A stretch of DNA of 58,679 nucleotides from an uncultured Kiritimatiellota bacterium (GTDB lineage: Bacteria; Verrucomicrobiota; Kiritimatiellia; RFP12; DVOR01), in contig CALXMW010000003.1 of the NCBI GenBank assembly GCA_944389585.1, forward strand, positions 193,818 to 252,496, in the 5' to 3' direction. Positions 42,719 to 51,161 of the stretch are shown piece after piece (within the stretch, counting starts at the first letter, position 1; the number at the start of each line of letters is the position of its first letter). The position numbers and the translations under genes were made by a program. The notes beneath the pieces are model-generated. The model did not search any database and was not told the DNA's origin. It saw nothing but the letters and a program-made list of their open reading frames with translations.

Positions 42719-43876
42719 ATGACCAAGGAACGGAAAAGGGACTTCGCGCTGCTGCTGGCGGCCACCTTCTTCTACTTCACCGGCCCCATGGCCGTGGCGC
42801 CGCTGGCCGCCGGCTTCGCCGCCACCCTCGGCGCGGGCGAGGCGCTCATGGGCCTGGCCGGCGGCCTCATGAACGGCGCCTCGCTCCTCAGCCGCCCCGT
42901 GGTGGGGAACCTGGCCGACGCGCTGGGCAAGCGCGCCCTCACCATCGGCGGCGCGTTGGCCATGGCCGCCGCGGCCGTGGGTTATCTGCTGGCCGCCTCG
43001 CCGGGGGCGCTCCTGGCGGCGCGGGTGCTCCATGGGCTGGGCTTCGCCTGCTGCTCGGTGAGCCTCTCGACGTGGATCTCCGAGTTGCTGCCGCGCGAGC
43101 GCGTGGCCTCTGGCATGGGGCTCTACGGCATGGTGACGGCCGTCGGCATGGCCGTGGGGCCGGCGGCGGGCGTCTTCCTTTACCAGCGCGTGGGCTATGG
43201 CTGCGCCTTCGTGGTCTCGGCCGCGCTCTCGGGCACGCTGGCGCTTCTGGCCTGGTGCGTGCGCGACCGCGGGGTGGCCCTGCCGGCGCCGCAGGGGGCG
43301 GGGGAGGCGCGCCGCTTCCGCGTCGTCGACTGGCGCGTGGCGCCCGTGGCGCTCATCATCCTGCTCTTCGCGATGCCCTACATGGCCACGCAGGCCTTCC
43401 TGGTGCCGTTGGCCGAGGCCAAGGGGATGGGGTTCTCGGTGGGGTGGTTCTTCCCGCTCTACGCCGCCGTCCTCGTGGCCCTGCGCCTGGGGCTGGGGCG
43501 GGTCTTCGACCGCGTGCCCTTTTGGGTCTTCCTGCTGGCGTCCGTCGCCTCGGCGGGCGGGGCGCTCGTGGCGCTGGCCCTCATGCGCGGCTTTTGGGCG
43601 CTGGCGCTGGCCGCGGCCCTCATGGCCGGCGGGTATGGCATCATGTGCACCGTCTGCCAGGCCACCGCCATCCTTCTGGCGCGGCCCGGCCACCGCGGCC
43701 TGGCCAACGGCACGTACTACATCGGCATCGACCTGGGGATGACGCTGGGGCCCCTTTGCGGCGGCTTTCTCTTCGGCCACGCCCCCCTGGGGTGGTTCTT
43801 CCCCGCCTTTTTGCTCACGCTCCCCCTCATCCTTGCGACCCACGCCCTCTGGTGGCGCTGGCAGAAGACCCATTGA
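42719..43876 (+). CDS. major facilitator superfamily transporter
   Basis: A 385-residue membrane protein with about 12 hydrophobic segments. The MFS motif A region appears as RPVVGNLADALGKRALTIGG between helices 2 and 3. WISELLPRERVASGMGLYGM and GPAAGVFLYQRVGY are typical of drug/sugar efflux-type MFS proteins (YfcJ/YhhS-like). The substrate is unknown. It is monocistronic with its own strong promoter and is predicted leaderless. Confidence 0.88.
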   Translation: MTKERKRDFALLLAATFFYFTGPMAVAPLAAGFAATLGAGEALMGLAGGLMNGASLLSRPVVGNLADALGKRALTIGGALAMAAAAVGYLLAASPGALLAARVLHGLGFACCSVSLSTWISELLPRERVASGMGLYGMVTAVGMAVGPAAGVFLYQRVGYGCAFVVSAALSGTLALLAWCVRDRGVALPAPQGAGEARRFRVVDWRVAPVALIILLFAMPYMATQAFLVPLAEAKGMGFSVGWFFPLYAAVLVALRLGLGRVFDRVPFWVFLLASVASAGGALVALALMRGFWALALAAALMAGGYGIMCTVCQATAILLARPGHRGLANGTYYIGIDLGMTLGPLCGGFLFGHAPLGWFFPAFLLTLPLILATHALWWRWQKTH

Positions 43877-43891
43877 GGCGCGTGCATCCGC

Positions 43892-43921
43892 TTGCGGAGG
43901 CTGTGCGGATTGTGGTATTCT
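43892..43921 (+). promoter_or_regulatory. promoter of the toxin-antitoxin pair
   Basis: TTGCGG, 18-base spacer ending in TTGTGG, TATTCT. AAAGGAAGG lies before the antitoxin ATG. Such promoters are normally repressed by the antitoxin/toxin complex; no clear operator palindrome is seen. Confidence 0.6.
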
Positions 43922-43945
43922 TTTGTGCAGAAAGGAAGGTTTGAC

Positions 43946-44218
43946 ATGGCTACCGCTAATTTGACCATTCGTATGGACGCCGACGTGAAACGCGAGGCCG
44001 AGGCGTTGTTTTCCGCGCTGGGGATGAACCTCTCGACGGCGATCAATGTCTTTGTGCGCCAGTCGCTGGAGGCCGACGGGATGCCCTTCGCGGTGCGCCG
44101 CAAGCATCCGAACCGCGAGACCCTGCGGGCGATGGAGGAGGCGCGCGCCTTGGCCCACGACCCGAACGCGAAGTATGTCACCACGCTTGAGGAACTTCGT
44201 GCGGAGCTTGAGAAATGA
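43946..44218 (+). CDS. dinJ: RelB/DinJ-family antitoxin
   Basis: A 90-residue antitoxin with an N-terminal ribbon-helix-helix DNA-binding domain: ANLTIRMDADVKREAEALFSAL then GMNLSTAINVFVRQSLEADGMPF (given in parts), the DinJ pattern. The C-terminal part (ETLRAMEEARALAHDPN) should wrap the toxin. It neutralises the YafQ-like RNase and represses the operon. It overlaps the toxin start by 4 bases (ATGA). Confidence 0.93.
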   Translation: MATANLTIRMDADVKREAEALFSALGMNLSTAINVFVRQSLEADGMPFAVRRKHPNRETLRAMEEARALAHDPNAKYVTTLEELRAELEK

Positions 44219-44490
44219 GTTACAAAATCTACTGGACCTCAAGTTTCAAGAGGGATTACAGACGTCTGATGCGGCGGGGCAAGCGGTGGGAGCTGGCCGA
44301 GGCCGCGCTGGCTTATCTGTGCCGTGGGCAGGCGTTGCCGGCGCGTTACCATGACCATGCCCTGACGGGAGATTATGCAGGGTTCCGCGAGTTCCACGTG
44401 CAGCCGGATTGGCTGATTGTTTATAAACTGGATGATGGGGCGCTGGTGCTGACGCTGATGCGTACGGGGACGCACAGCGACCTGTTTTAA
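44215..44490 (+). CDS. yafQ: YafQ-family mRNA interferase toxin (RelE superfamily)
   Basis: A 91-residue ribosome-dependent endoribonuclease. All residues known to matter in E. coli YafQ are here at matching spacing: H46, H48, H61, D65, W66, R83, H87 and the terminal F91 (in HDHAL, EFHVQPDW, RTGTHSDLF). The toxin therefore looks active. It is translationally coupled to the antitoxin. Confidence 0.95.
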   Translation: MSYKIYWTSSFKRDYRRLMRRGKRWELAEAALAYLCRGQALPARYHDHALTGDYAGFREFHVQPDWLIVYKLDDGALVLTLMRTGTHSDLF

Positions 44491-44606
44491 GGCGCGGCGC
44501 GGATGTGTGGGACTTATGACATGGGCGGGAGTGGCGCCCGCGCAATGTTTTTCGTTTGGGGAGAAGGGGATAGGGCTTTTCCGGCAGGGGCGCTTGCGGA
44601 AAAGTA

Positions 44607-44636
44607 TTGACTTTTTGGGGGCGCTTGGTGTATCTT
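44607..44636 (+). promoter_or_regulatory. promoter of rplU-rpmA-obg-rpmB
   Basis: TTGACT, 18-base spacer ending in TTGGTG, TATCTT. The ~60-nt leader that follows contains the hairpin GGCGCC-ATTG-GGGCGCC, a possible L21 autoregulatory site. Upstream, 44491-44606 holds a CTTTTCCGGCA/TGCGGAAAAG hairpin that may end the toxin-antitoxin transcript. Confidence 0.7.
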
Positions 44637-44701
44637 ATGCGGACTTTTGGCGCCATTGGGGCGCCGAATGCGGATTTCTGAACCTATCCAAAAGGATGAT
44701 T

Positions 44702-45016
44702 ATGGAAGCATACGCAGTGGTTGAGGCAGGCGGCGTGCAGTGCCGCGTGACCGTCGGCAGCGTGATCGAGGTGAACCGGATGGCCGGCGAGCCCGGCGCG
44801 GACATCGAGCTGACGGGCGTTCTGGCGCTGAACACCGGCGACGAGCTGAAGATCGGGATGCCGACGGTGGACGGCGCCAAGGTGGTCGCCACCGTGCTTG
44901 GGCACAAGCGCGGCGACAAGCTGATCCACTTCCGCAAGAACCGCCGCAAAGGCTACGAGCGCCGGGTCGGCCACCGTCAGGAGCTGACGGTGCTCAAGAT
45001 CAAGTCCATCGCCTAA
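44702..45016 (+). CDS. rplU: 50S ribosomal protein L21
   Basis: A 104-residue primary binder of 23S r[40 protein letters not shown] and a C-terminal [10 protein letters not shown] match L21. AAAAGGATGATT precedes the ATG at 44702. It begins the common L21-L27-Obg gene order. Confidence 0.96.
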   Translation: MEAYAVVEAGGVQCRVTVGSVIEVNRMAGEPGADIELTGVLALNTGDELKIGMPTVDGAKVVATVLGHKRGDKLIHFRKNRRKGYERRVGHRQELTVLKIKSIA

Positions 45017-45029
45017 AGGAGGAACGAAC

Positions 45030-45272
45030 ATGGCAGGCAGCACCGGTAACGGACGCGACAGCAACGCGAAGCGCCTCGGCGTGAAGCGTTACGCCGGGCA
45101 GTATGTGAAGGCCGGCGAGATCCTCGTCCGCCAGCGCGGCACGAAGTTCGCCCCCGGGGCGAACGTGGGCTGCGGGCGCGACTTCACCCTCTTCGCCCTC
45201 ATCGAAGGCACCGTCGCCTTCCAGAAGAACGGCAAGGTCGTCACCGTCCAGCCCCTGGCCCAACAGGCCTAA
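45030..45272 (+). CDS. rpmA: 50S ribosomal protein L27
   Basis: An 80-residue protein at the peptidyl-transferase centre. The N-terminus [20 protein letters not shown] is typical, with no cleavable extension of the Firmicutes type. [18 protein letters not shown] and [11 protein letters not shown] are conserved. AAAGGAGG precedes the ATG. Confidence 0.97.
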   Translation: MAGSTGNGRDSNAKRLGVKRYAGQYVKAGEILVRQRGTKFAPGANVGCGRDFTLFALIEGTVAFQKNGKVVTVQPLAQQA

Positions 45273-45293
45273 AGGACGGGTTTCGGAAAGGCC

Positions 45294-46400
45294 ATGAAGA
45301 GCAGGGTGTTCGTCGATTCGGCCACGGCCGAGGTGCGCGCCGGGCGCGGCGGCGACGGGAGCGGGAGCTTCCGCCGCGAGTCGCACGTGCCCGAGGGCGG
45401 CCCCGACGGCGGCGACGGCGGGCGCGGCGGCGACGTCGTGCTCCGCGCGAGCACCCACGCCGACAGCCTCCTGCGCGTCTTCTACGAGCCGCGCCTCTTC
45501 GCCGAGAACGGCGTCAACGGCTCCGGCCAAAAGATGCACGGGCGCAACGGCAAAGACCTCGTCGTCGACGTCCCCTGCGGCACCGAGGCCTACAACGCCG
45601 ACACCGGCGCCTGGCTGGGCGAGGTCGTCGAGCCCGGGCAAACCCTCGTCCTGGCCAAAGGCGGCCGCGGCGGCTGGGGCAACGTCCACTTCAAGAGCGC
45701 CACCAACCAGGCCCCCGAGAAGTTCATCCCCGGCAGCGAAGGCGAGGCCTTCACGGCCCGCCTCGAGCTCAAGACCATCGCCGACGCCGGGCTCGTGGGC
45801 TTCCCCAACGCCGGCAAAAGCTCCCTCCTCGCGGCCCTGAGCGCGGCCAAGCCCAAAATCGCCAACTACCCCTTCACCACCCTCCACCCCATCGTGGGCA
45901 CCGTGGTCTACGGGGACTACGCGACGCTGCGCGTGGCCGACATCCCCGGCATCATCGAAGGCGCCTCCGGCGGCGTCGGGCTGGGCCTCACCTTCCTCCG
46001 GCACATCTCCCGCTCGCGGATGCTCGTCTACGTCCTGGACATGGCCGACGAGGAAAACCCCGCCGAGGACGCCTACCGCATCCTCCGCGCCGAGGTCGAA
46101 AGCTACGACCCCCAGCTCGCCGCCCGCCCCGCCCTCGTCATCGCCAACAAGATGGACGAGCCCGCCGCCCAGGCCCGTTACCCCGAGGCCGCCAAAGCCC
46201 TCGGCTTCCAACCCCTGCGCCTCTCCCTCAAGGAACCGGGCACCCCCGGGCTCGAAGCCGTCCGCCAAGCCCTCCGCGACGCCCTCCGGCCCACCCCCCA
46301 AGGCGCCCCCCAGGCCCCCACGCCCCGGCCCCAAGGCCCCGTCGACCACACCGAGGTCACCCCCGAACGCCTCCGCATGGCCACCTTCCTGAAACCCTGA
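45294..46400 (+). CDS. obg: GTPase Obg/CgtA
   Basis: A 368-residue ribosome-assembly GTPase. The glycine-rich Obg fold fills residues ~1-160 (RAGRGGDGSGSFRRE, GGDGGRGGDVVLRA). The G domain follows: P-loop GFPNAGKSS, switch TTLHPIVGTV, DIPGII, and NKMD. The C-terminal OCT domain is absent or minimal; the tail is Pro/Gln-rich. It works in 50S assembly and stress response. The gene order L21-L27-Obg is ancestral. Confidence 0.96.
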   Translation: MKSRVFVDSATAEVRAGRGGDGSGSFRRESHVPEGGPDGGDGGRGGDVVLRASTHADSLLRVFYEPRLFAENGVNGSGQKMHGRNGKDLVVDVPCGTEAYNADTGAWLGEVVEPGQTLVLAKGGRGGWGNVHFKSATNQAPEKFIPGSEGEAFTARLELKTIADAGLVGFPNAGKSSLLAALSAAKPKIANYPFTTLHPIVGTVVYGDYATLRVADIPGIIEGASGGVGLGLTFLRHISRSRMLVYVLDMADEENPAEDAYRILRAEVESYDPQLAARPALVIANKMDEPAAQARYPEAAKALGFQPLRLSLKEPGTPGLEAVRQALRDALRPTPQGAPQAPTPRPQGPVDHTEVTPERLRMATFLKP

Positions 46401-46430
46401 AACCCCATCTAACACCAAGGAGTCAACGAA

Positions 46431-46661
46431 ATGTCCCGAATCTGCGAAATCTGCGGCAAAAAGCCCATCGTCGGCAACCGCATCGTCCGCCACGGCCTCG
46501 AGAAAGCCAAAGGCGGCATCGGCCTGCACACCACCGGCATCTCCAAACGCCGCTTCACCCCCAACCTCAAAAACGTCCACGTGCGCACCGCCAACGGCAC
46601 CACCTGCCACATGACCGTCTGCGCCGCCTGCATCAAAGCCGGCCGCGTCACCAAGGCCTGA
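46431..46661 (+). CDS. rpmB: 50S ribosomal protein L28
   Basis: A 76-residue protein. CEICGKKPIVGN, SKRRFTPNLKNVHV and a final CAACIKAG segment match L28. The two CxxC pairs make it a zinc-ribbon-type (C+) version. AAGGAG precedes the ATG. It sits between obg and rpsL, an uncommon position for rpmB. Confidence 0.95.
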   Translation: MSRICEICGKKPIVGNRIVRHGLEKAKGGIGLHTTGISKRRFTPNLKNVHVRTANGTTCHMTVCAACIKAGRVTKA

Positions 46662-46697
46662 CAAACCCGCCGCGCCCGGCCCCCCGGGCGCGCGCCC

Positions 46698-46726
46698 TTG
46701 ACACGCGCAACCCCTTGTGCTATCTT
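46698..46726 (+). promoter_or_regulatory. consensus promoter of rpsL-rpsG
   Basis: TTGACA, 17-base spacer ending in TTGTGC, TATCTT. A leader of about 138 nt follows; it is GC-rich, and no simple regulatory hairpin stands out. Confidence 0.88.
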
Positions 46727-46870
46727 ACGTGAGATTTTTTGGCGCGAAGCCCCAAGGCAGGTAGCGAGGCCCTGGGCCCGGAGGACGAGAGCCCCGTCCC
46801 ATACGCTTCGGCCAGAGCGAACGCCGGCACCCCCGGCACCGACTTGAACGATCCATCGAAGGACAACCGA

Positions 46871-47263
46871 ATGCCTACGATCAACCAGCTCGTGCGCAAA
46901 GGGCGCAACCCCCAGCGCAAAAAGAGCAAATCCCCCGCCCTGGTGGGCTGCCCCCAACGCCGCGGCGTCTGCACCGTCGTCAAGACCCAGACCCCGAAAA
47001 AGCCGAACTCCGCCTTGCGTAAGGTCGCCCGCGTGCGCCTCACCTCCGGCTACGAAGTCACCGCCTACATCCCCGGCGAAGGCCACAACCTCCAAGAGCA
47101 CAGCGTCGTCCTCGTCCGCGGCGGCCGCGTCGCCGACCTTCCCGGCGTGCGCTACCACATCATCCGCGGCGCCCTCGACAGCCTCGGCGTCAACGGCCGC
47201 GGCCGCTCCCGCTCCAAATACGGCGTCAAGAAAGACGCCGCCGCCCAGGGTAAGAAGAAATAA
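46871..47263 (+). CDS. rpsL: 30S ribosomal protein S12
   Basis: A 130-residue decoding-centre protein. [25 protein letters not shown], the [17 protein letters not shown] loop (lysine of the streptomycin region kept) and [13 protein letters not shown] are standard. AAGGACA precedes the ATG at 46871. It is followed 13 bases later by rpsG. Confidence 0.98.
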   Translation: MPTINQLVRKGRNPQRKKSKSPALVGCPQRRGVCTVVKTQTPKKPNSALRKVARVRLTSGYEVTAYIPGEGHNLQEHSVVLVRGGRVADLPGVRYHIIRGALDSLGVNGRGRSRSKYGVKKDAAAQGKKK

Positions 47264-47276
47264 GGAGACGCGATAA

Positions 47277-47744
47277 ATGAGACGTCGTCAAGCCATCAAG
47301 CGCGTCCACCAGACCGACCCCCGCTTCAACAGCGAGCTCGTCGCCAAGGTCGTGCGCACGCTCATGAAATCCGGCAAGAAAACCACCGCCGAGCGCATCG
47401 TCTACGGCGCCATCGAGGAACTCGCCAAAGAGACCGGCAAAGACCCCCTCGAAGTCATGGACGCGGCCATCAACAACATGAAGCCCAAAGTCGAGGTCAA
47501 GAGCCGCCGCGTCGGCGGCGCCACCTACCCGGTGCCCGTCGAGATCCGCCCCGGGCGCCAGCTGGCCCTCGCCCTGCGCTGGATGGCCCAATACGCCGCC
47601 GCCCGCCGCGGCGTCCCCATGCCGCGCGCCGTCGCCCTCGAGCTCATCGACGCCTACAACAACACCGGCAACGTCCTCAAGAAGCGCGACGACACCCACA
47701 AGATGGCCCAGGCCAACAAAGCCTTCGCCCACTACGCCTTCTGA
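47277..47744 (+). CDS. rpsG: 30S ribosomal protein S7
   Basis: A 155-residue 16S rRNA head organiser. RRRQAIKRVHQTDPRFNSE (slightly variant start), VRTLMKSGKKTTAERIVYGA, RRVGGATYPVPVEIRP and AFAHYAF match S7. AAGGAGACGC precedes the ATG. A terminator follows directly, so fusA and tuf do not follow as in the classic str operon. Confidence 0.97.
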   Translation: MRRRQAIKRVHQTDPRFNSELVAKVVRTLMKSGKKTTAERIVYGAIEELAKETGKDPLEVMDAAINNMKPKVEVKSRRVGGATYPVPVEIRPGRQLALALRWMAQYAAARRGVPMPRAVALELIDAYNNTGNVLKKRDDTHKMAQANKAFAHYAF

Positions 47745-47762
47745 GGCCCCGCGCCATCCCCC

Positions 47763-47792
47763 GAAAAGCCCCGGCCCCGCCGGGGCTTTTTC
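47763..47792 (+). terminator. terminator of rpsL-rpsG
   Basis: Stem GAAAAGCCCCGGC-CCC-GCCGGGGCTTTTTC, 13 bp with a T-run, 18 bases after the rpsG stop. It also marks the left edge of the accessory island. Confidence 0.93.
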
Positions 47793-47825
47793 ATGCCCCA
47801 GGCCAGACGATTGAGGACAGTCGCT

Positions 47826-47854
47826 TTGTTTTTATTTTCATTTCTGAATATAAT
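47826..47854 (+). promoter_or_regulatory. promoter of the restriction-modification island
   Basis: TTGTTT, 17-base AT-rich spacer, TATAAT. It lies just after the rpsG terminator in AT-rich sequence unlike the core promoters, and precedes the helicase gene with an AAGGTGGTGA ribosome-binding site. Confidence 0.75.
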
Positions 47855-47925
47855 TTGCGCAACGTTTGCGTTGGAGGAGAAGTGTGCTTGAAGAAGGGTT
47901 TTCTTTTTGAGAAAAGGTGGTGAGA

Positions 47926-49638
47926 ATGCGGGTAATCGACAACGTCAATGCCACTGTCAAGGAGGATTTGCTCGCGGGCATCCGCCGTGGGAGCAAACTC
48001 TCGATCGCGGCCGCCTGTTTTTCGATTTACGCCTATCAGGAGCTCAAGCGGCAACTTGAGGGGATTGAGGGGTTGCGCTTCATTTTCACGTCGCCGACCT
48101 TCGTCACGGAGAAGACGCCCAAGGCCCAGCGCGAGTTCTACATCCCCCGCCTGGCCCGCGAGCGCAGCCTGCATGGCACCGAGTTCGAGGTGCGGCTCCG
48201 CAACGAGCTGACGCAGCGGGCGATCGCCAAGGAGTGCGCGGATTGGATCCGGCGGAAGGCGATCTTCAAGTCGAACGTCACGCAGGAGCGGATGATGGGG
48301 TTCATGACGGTGGACGAGAGCACCTACATGCCCCTCAACGGCTTCACCACGGTCGACCTCGGCTGTGAGCGCGGGAACAACGTCTATTATCCGGTTCAGA
48401 AGACCGAGGCCCACGAGAACGCGCGCTATTTCCTCACCCTCTTCGAGCAACTCTGGAACGACAAGAAGCGTCTGCAGGATGTCACGGACGTCGTGATCGA
48501 CGCCATCTCGGCGGCCTATCGCGAGAACGCGCCGGAGGCCATCTACTTCGTCGCCCTCCAAAACATCTTCAGGGAGTTTCTGGACAACGTCTCGGAGGAT
48601 GAGCTGCCCAACGAGGCGACCGGTTTCAGGGAGAGCAAGATCTGGGGGATGCTCTACGCCTTCCAGCGCGACGCCGCCTTGGCGATCATCGGCAAATTGG
48701 AGAAGTACAACGGGTGCATCCTGGCGGACAGCGTCGGCCTAGGCAAGACCTTCACGGCCCTGGCCGTCATCAAGTACTACGAGAACCGCAATAAGTCCGT
48801 GCTTGTCCTCTGCCCGAAGAAGCTCGCCGAGAACTGGAACACCTACAAGGGGAACTACGTCAACAACCCCATCGCGGGCGACCGTCTGCGCTATGACGTG
48901 CTCTACCACACCGATCTGTCGCGGGCGCAAGGAACCTCCAACGGCATCGACCTCGGCCGGCTGAATTGGGGGAACTACGACCTCGTCGTGATCGATGAGA
49001 GCCACAACTTCCGCAACGGCGGCGCGGTCTCCGGCGAGGAGGCCAGGGAGAACCGTTACCTGCGCCTGCTCAACACCGTCATCCGCGCGGGCGTCCGCAC
49101 GAAGGTCCTGATGCTCTCCGCGACCCCCGTCAACAACCGTTTCACGGATCTCAGGAACCAGCTTGCGCTCGCCTACGAGGGCGACCCCGGCCAAATCGGC
49201 CAAAAGCTGGCGACGACGCGGGGCGTCGAGGAGGTCTTTCGCCAAGCGCAGAAGGCCTTCAACGTCTGGAGCAAGCCCCCCGCCGCGCGGCGGACGACGG
49301 ATGCCCTGCTTCGGATGCAGGACTTCGACTTCTTCGAGTTGCTGGACAGCGTGACGATCGCCCGCTCCCGGAAGCATATCGCGAAATACTGCGACACGTC
49401 CGCCATCGGCGGTTTCCCGGAGCGGCTCCCGCCGCTCTCCCTGCGGCCCCGCCTGACGGATCTGGACGGCGCGGCCGACCACAACGCCATCTATGCGGCG
49501 CTGATGTCGCTGAACCTAGCCGTCTACACGCCCTCAAACTATATCCTGCCGTCGCGGCGCGACAAATATCGGGATCTCTCCCGGCGCGGGCACGAGAGTC
49601 TCACCCAGCAGGGGCGCGAGGAGGGGATCGCCACCTGA
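47926..49638 (+). CDS. SNF2-type DNA helicase/translocase, N-terminal part (gene split by frameshift)
   Basis: 570 residues up to a TGA at 49636. Residues ~1-130 look like the PLD-like N-terminal module of island helicases (SIAAACFSIYAYQELKRQ, LNGFTTVDLG), though no clear HKD motif is seen. The helicase core shows Walker A ILADSVGLGKTFTALAV (~268-284), the DEAH-type VVIDESHNFRN (~355), and motif III MLSATPVNN. Motifs IV-VI are in the next frame (49638-51149). One extra G in the GGGG at 49623-49626 would fuse the two as REEGDRHLMGVNLLKR. ATG at 47926 is preferred over GTG codons at 47917 and 47920. It is probably the motor of the island's defence operon. Confidence 0.8.
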   Translation: MRVIDNVNATVKEDLLAGIRRGSKLSIAAACFSIYAYQELKRQLEGIEGLRFIFTSPTFVTEKTPKAQREFYIPRLARERSLHGTEFEVRLRNELTQRAIAKECADWIRRKAIFKSNVTQERMMGFMTVDESTYMPLNGFTTVDLGCERGNNVYYPVQKTEAHENARYFLTLFEQLWNDKKRLQDVTDVVIDAISAAYRENAPEAIYFVALQNIFREFLDNVSEDELPNEATGFRESKIWGMLYAFQRDAALAIIGKLEKYNGCILADSVGLGKTFTALAVIKYYENRNKSVLVLCPKKLAENWNTYKGNYVNNPIAGDRLRYDVLYHTDLSRAQGTSNGIDLGRLNWGNYDLVVIDESHNFRNGGAVSGEEARENRYLRLLNTVIRAGVRTKVLMLSATPVNNRFTDLRNQLALAYEGDPGQIGQKLATTRGVEEVFRQAQKAFNVWSKPPAARRTTDALLRMQDFDFFELLDSVTIARSRKHIAKYCDTSAIGGFPERLPPLSLRPRLTDLDGAADHNAIYAALMSLNLAVYTPSNYILPSRRDKYRDLSRRGHESLTQQGREEGIAT

Positions 49639-51149
49639 TGGGCGTCAACCTGCTCAAGCGCCTGGAGAGTTCCGTCCATGCCTTCCGGCTGACGGTCGGC
49701 CGCGTCCGGGCGTTGATCGACGAGACCCTTGCGACGATCGATGGTTACCGGGCCGGCGAGCGCGTCCTGGACTTGGCGGATCTCTCGGCGTGCGGGGACT
49801 TCGATGAGGACGACCAGAACACCGATCTCTTCGCGGTCGGGCGGAAGGTGCGGATCGACCTCGCCTACATGGATCGTGTCTCGTGGCGGCGGGAGCTGGA
49901 AAAGGACGCCGAGACGTTGGGGTGCCTCGCGCGGATGGTGGCCGACATTACGCCGGAGCACGACGCCAAGTTGCAGGCCTTGCTGGCGCTCATCAAGGGG
50001 AAGATCGAGACGCCCATCAATCCCGGCAACCGGAAGCTCCTCATCTTCACCGCCTTCTCCGACACCGCCGATTACCTCTATGCGAACGTCGCCGCGTTCG
50101 CGAAGGAACGCTTTGGCCTGGAGACGGCGGAGATCACCGGCTCCGTGGAAGGCAAGACCACCCTCAGGACGCTCCGCGCCGACCTCAACACCGTGCTCAC
50201 CTGCTTCTCCCCGCGCTCCAAGGGCAAGGAGATCCTGATGCCGGGCCGCCCGGAGGAGCTGGATATCCTCATCGCCACCGACTGCATCTCGGAGGGGCAA
50301 AACCTGCAGGACTGCGACTATCTGGTCAATTACGACATCCACTGGAATCCCGTTCGCATCATCCAGCGGTTCGGGCGTATTGACCGCATCGGCAGCAAAA
50401 ACGCCCGCATCCAGCTCGTCAACTTCTGGCCGGATATGGACCTCGACGCCTACATCAACCTGAAAAGCCGCGTCGAGACCCGCATGAAAATCACCGTCAT
50501 GACCGCCACCGGCGATGACGACCCCATCAATCCCGAGGAGAAAGGCGATCTCGAATATCGCCGTGCCCAGCTCAAGCGTCTGCAGGAGGAGGTCGTGGAC
50601 ATTGAGGACATGGGCAACGGCATCTCCATCATGGATCTGGGGCTGAACGAGTTCCGCCTCGACCTATTGGACCACCTCAAGCGCCATGGCGACATCGAGA
50701 CCGCGCCCAAGGGCCTGCACGCCGTCGTCGGGCAGACCCCGGAGTTGCCCCCCGGCGTGATCTTCGTCTTGCGGAACGTCAACGACAGCGTGAACATCGA
50801 CAACCGCAACCGCATCCACCCCTTCTACATGGTCTACGTCGGCCAAGAGGGCGACATCGTCTGCGACTACCTGAACCCCAAGCGTCTGCTGGACGCCATG
50901 CGCCTGCTCTGCCGCGGCAAAAGCGAGCCATTGATGGATCTCTGCCGCCGCTTCAACCACGAGACGGACGACGGCCGCAAGATGGGCGCCGTCTCCGCGT
51001 TGCTCTCCAAGGCCATCGCCTCCATCCTCGACGCGAAGGAGGCAAGCGACATCGACAGCCTCTTCCACGGCGGCGGCACCACCGCCCTCCTCTCCGCCGT
51101 CTCCGGGTTGGACGATTTCGAGCTGATCTGTTTTCTTGTGGTAAAATAA
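49638..51149 (+). CDS. SNF2-type DNA helicase, C-terminal part (gene split by frameshift)
   Basis: 503 residues continuing the helicase at 47926. VNLLKRLESSVHAFRL is the bridge found in unbroken relatives. LLIFTAFSDTADYLY (motif IV), ILIATDCISEGQNLQ (motif V) and IIQRFGRIDRIGS (motif VI) complete the core. The rest (MDLGLNEFRLDLLDHL onward) is a C-terminal domain of unknown role. The frames meet as TGATG, which could allow reinitiation, so two coupled polypeptides cannot be excluded; a one-base indel is more likely because the natural domain boundary is not here. Confidence 0.75.
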   Translation: MGVNLLKRLESSVHAFRLTVGRVRALIDETLATIDGYRAGERVLDLADLSACGDFDEDDQNTDLFAVGRKVRIDLAYMDRVSWRRELEKDAETLGCLARMVADITPEHDAKLQALLALIKGKIETPINPGNRKLLIFTAFSDTADYLYANVAAFAKERFGLETAEITGSVEGKTTLRTLRADLNTVLTCFSPRSKGKEILMPGRPEELDILIATDCISEGQNLQDCDYLVNYDIHWNPVRIIQRFGRIDRIGSKNARIQLVNFWPDMDLDAYINLKSRVETRMKITVMTATGDDDPINPEEKGDLEYRRAQLKRLQEEVVDIEDMGNGISIMDLGLNEFRLDLLDHLKRHGDIETAPKGLHAVVGQTPELPPGVIFVLRNVNDSVNIDNRNRIHPFYMVYVGQEGDIVCDYLNPKRLLDAMRLLCRGKSEPLMDLCRRFNHETDDGRKMGAVSALLSKAIASILDAKEASDIDSLFHGGGTTALLSAVSGLDDFELICFLVVK

Positions 51150-51161
51150 AGTCGGTCGCTT

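Noticed and set aside
49636..49640. TGATG at the helicase break as natural translational coupling of two subunits
   Set aside because: The break falls inside a continuous segment of this helicase type, not at a domain border, and one base restores the bridge. Kept only as an alternative.
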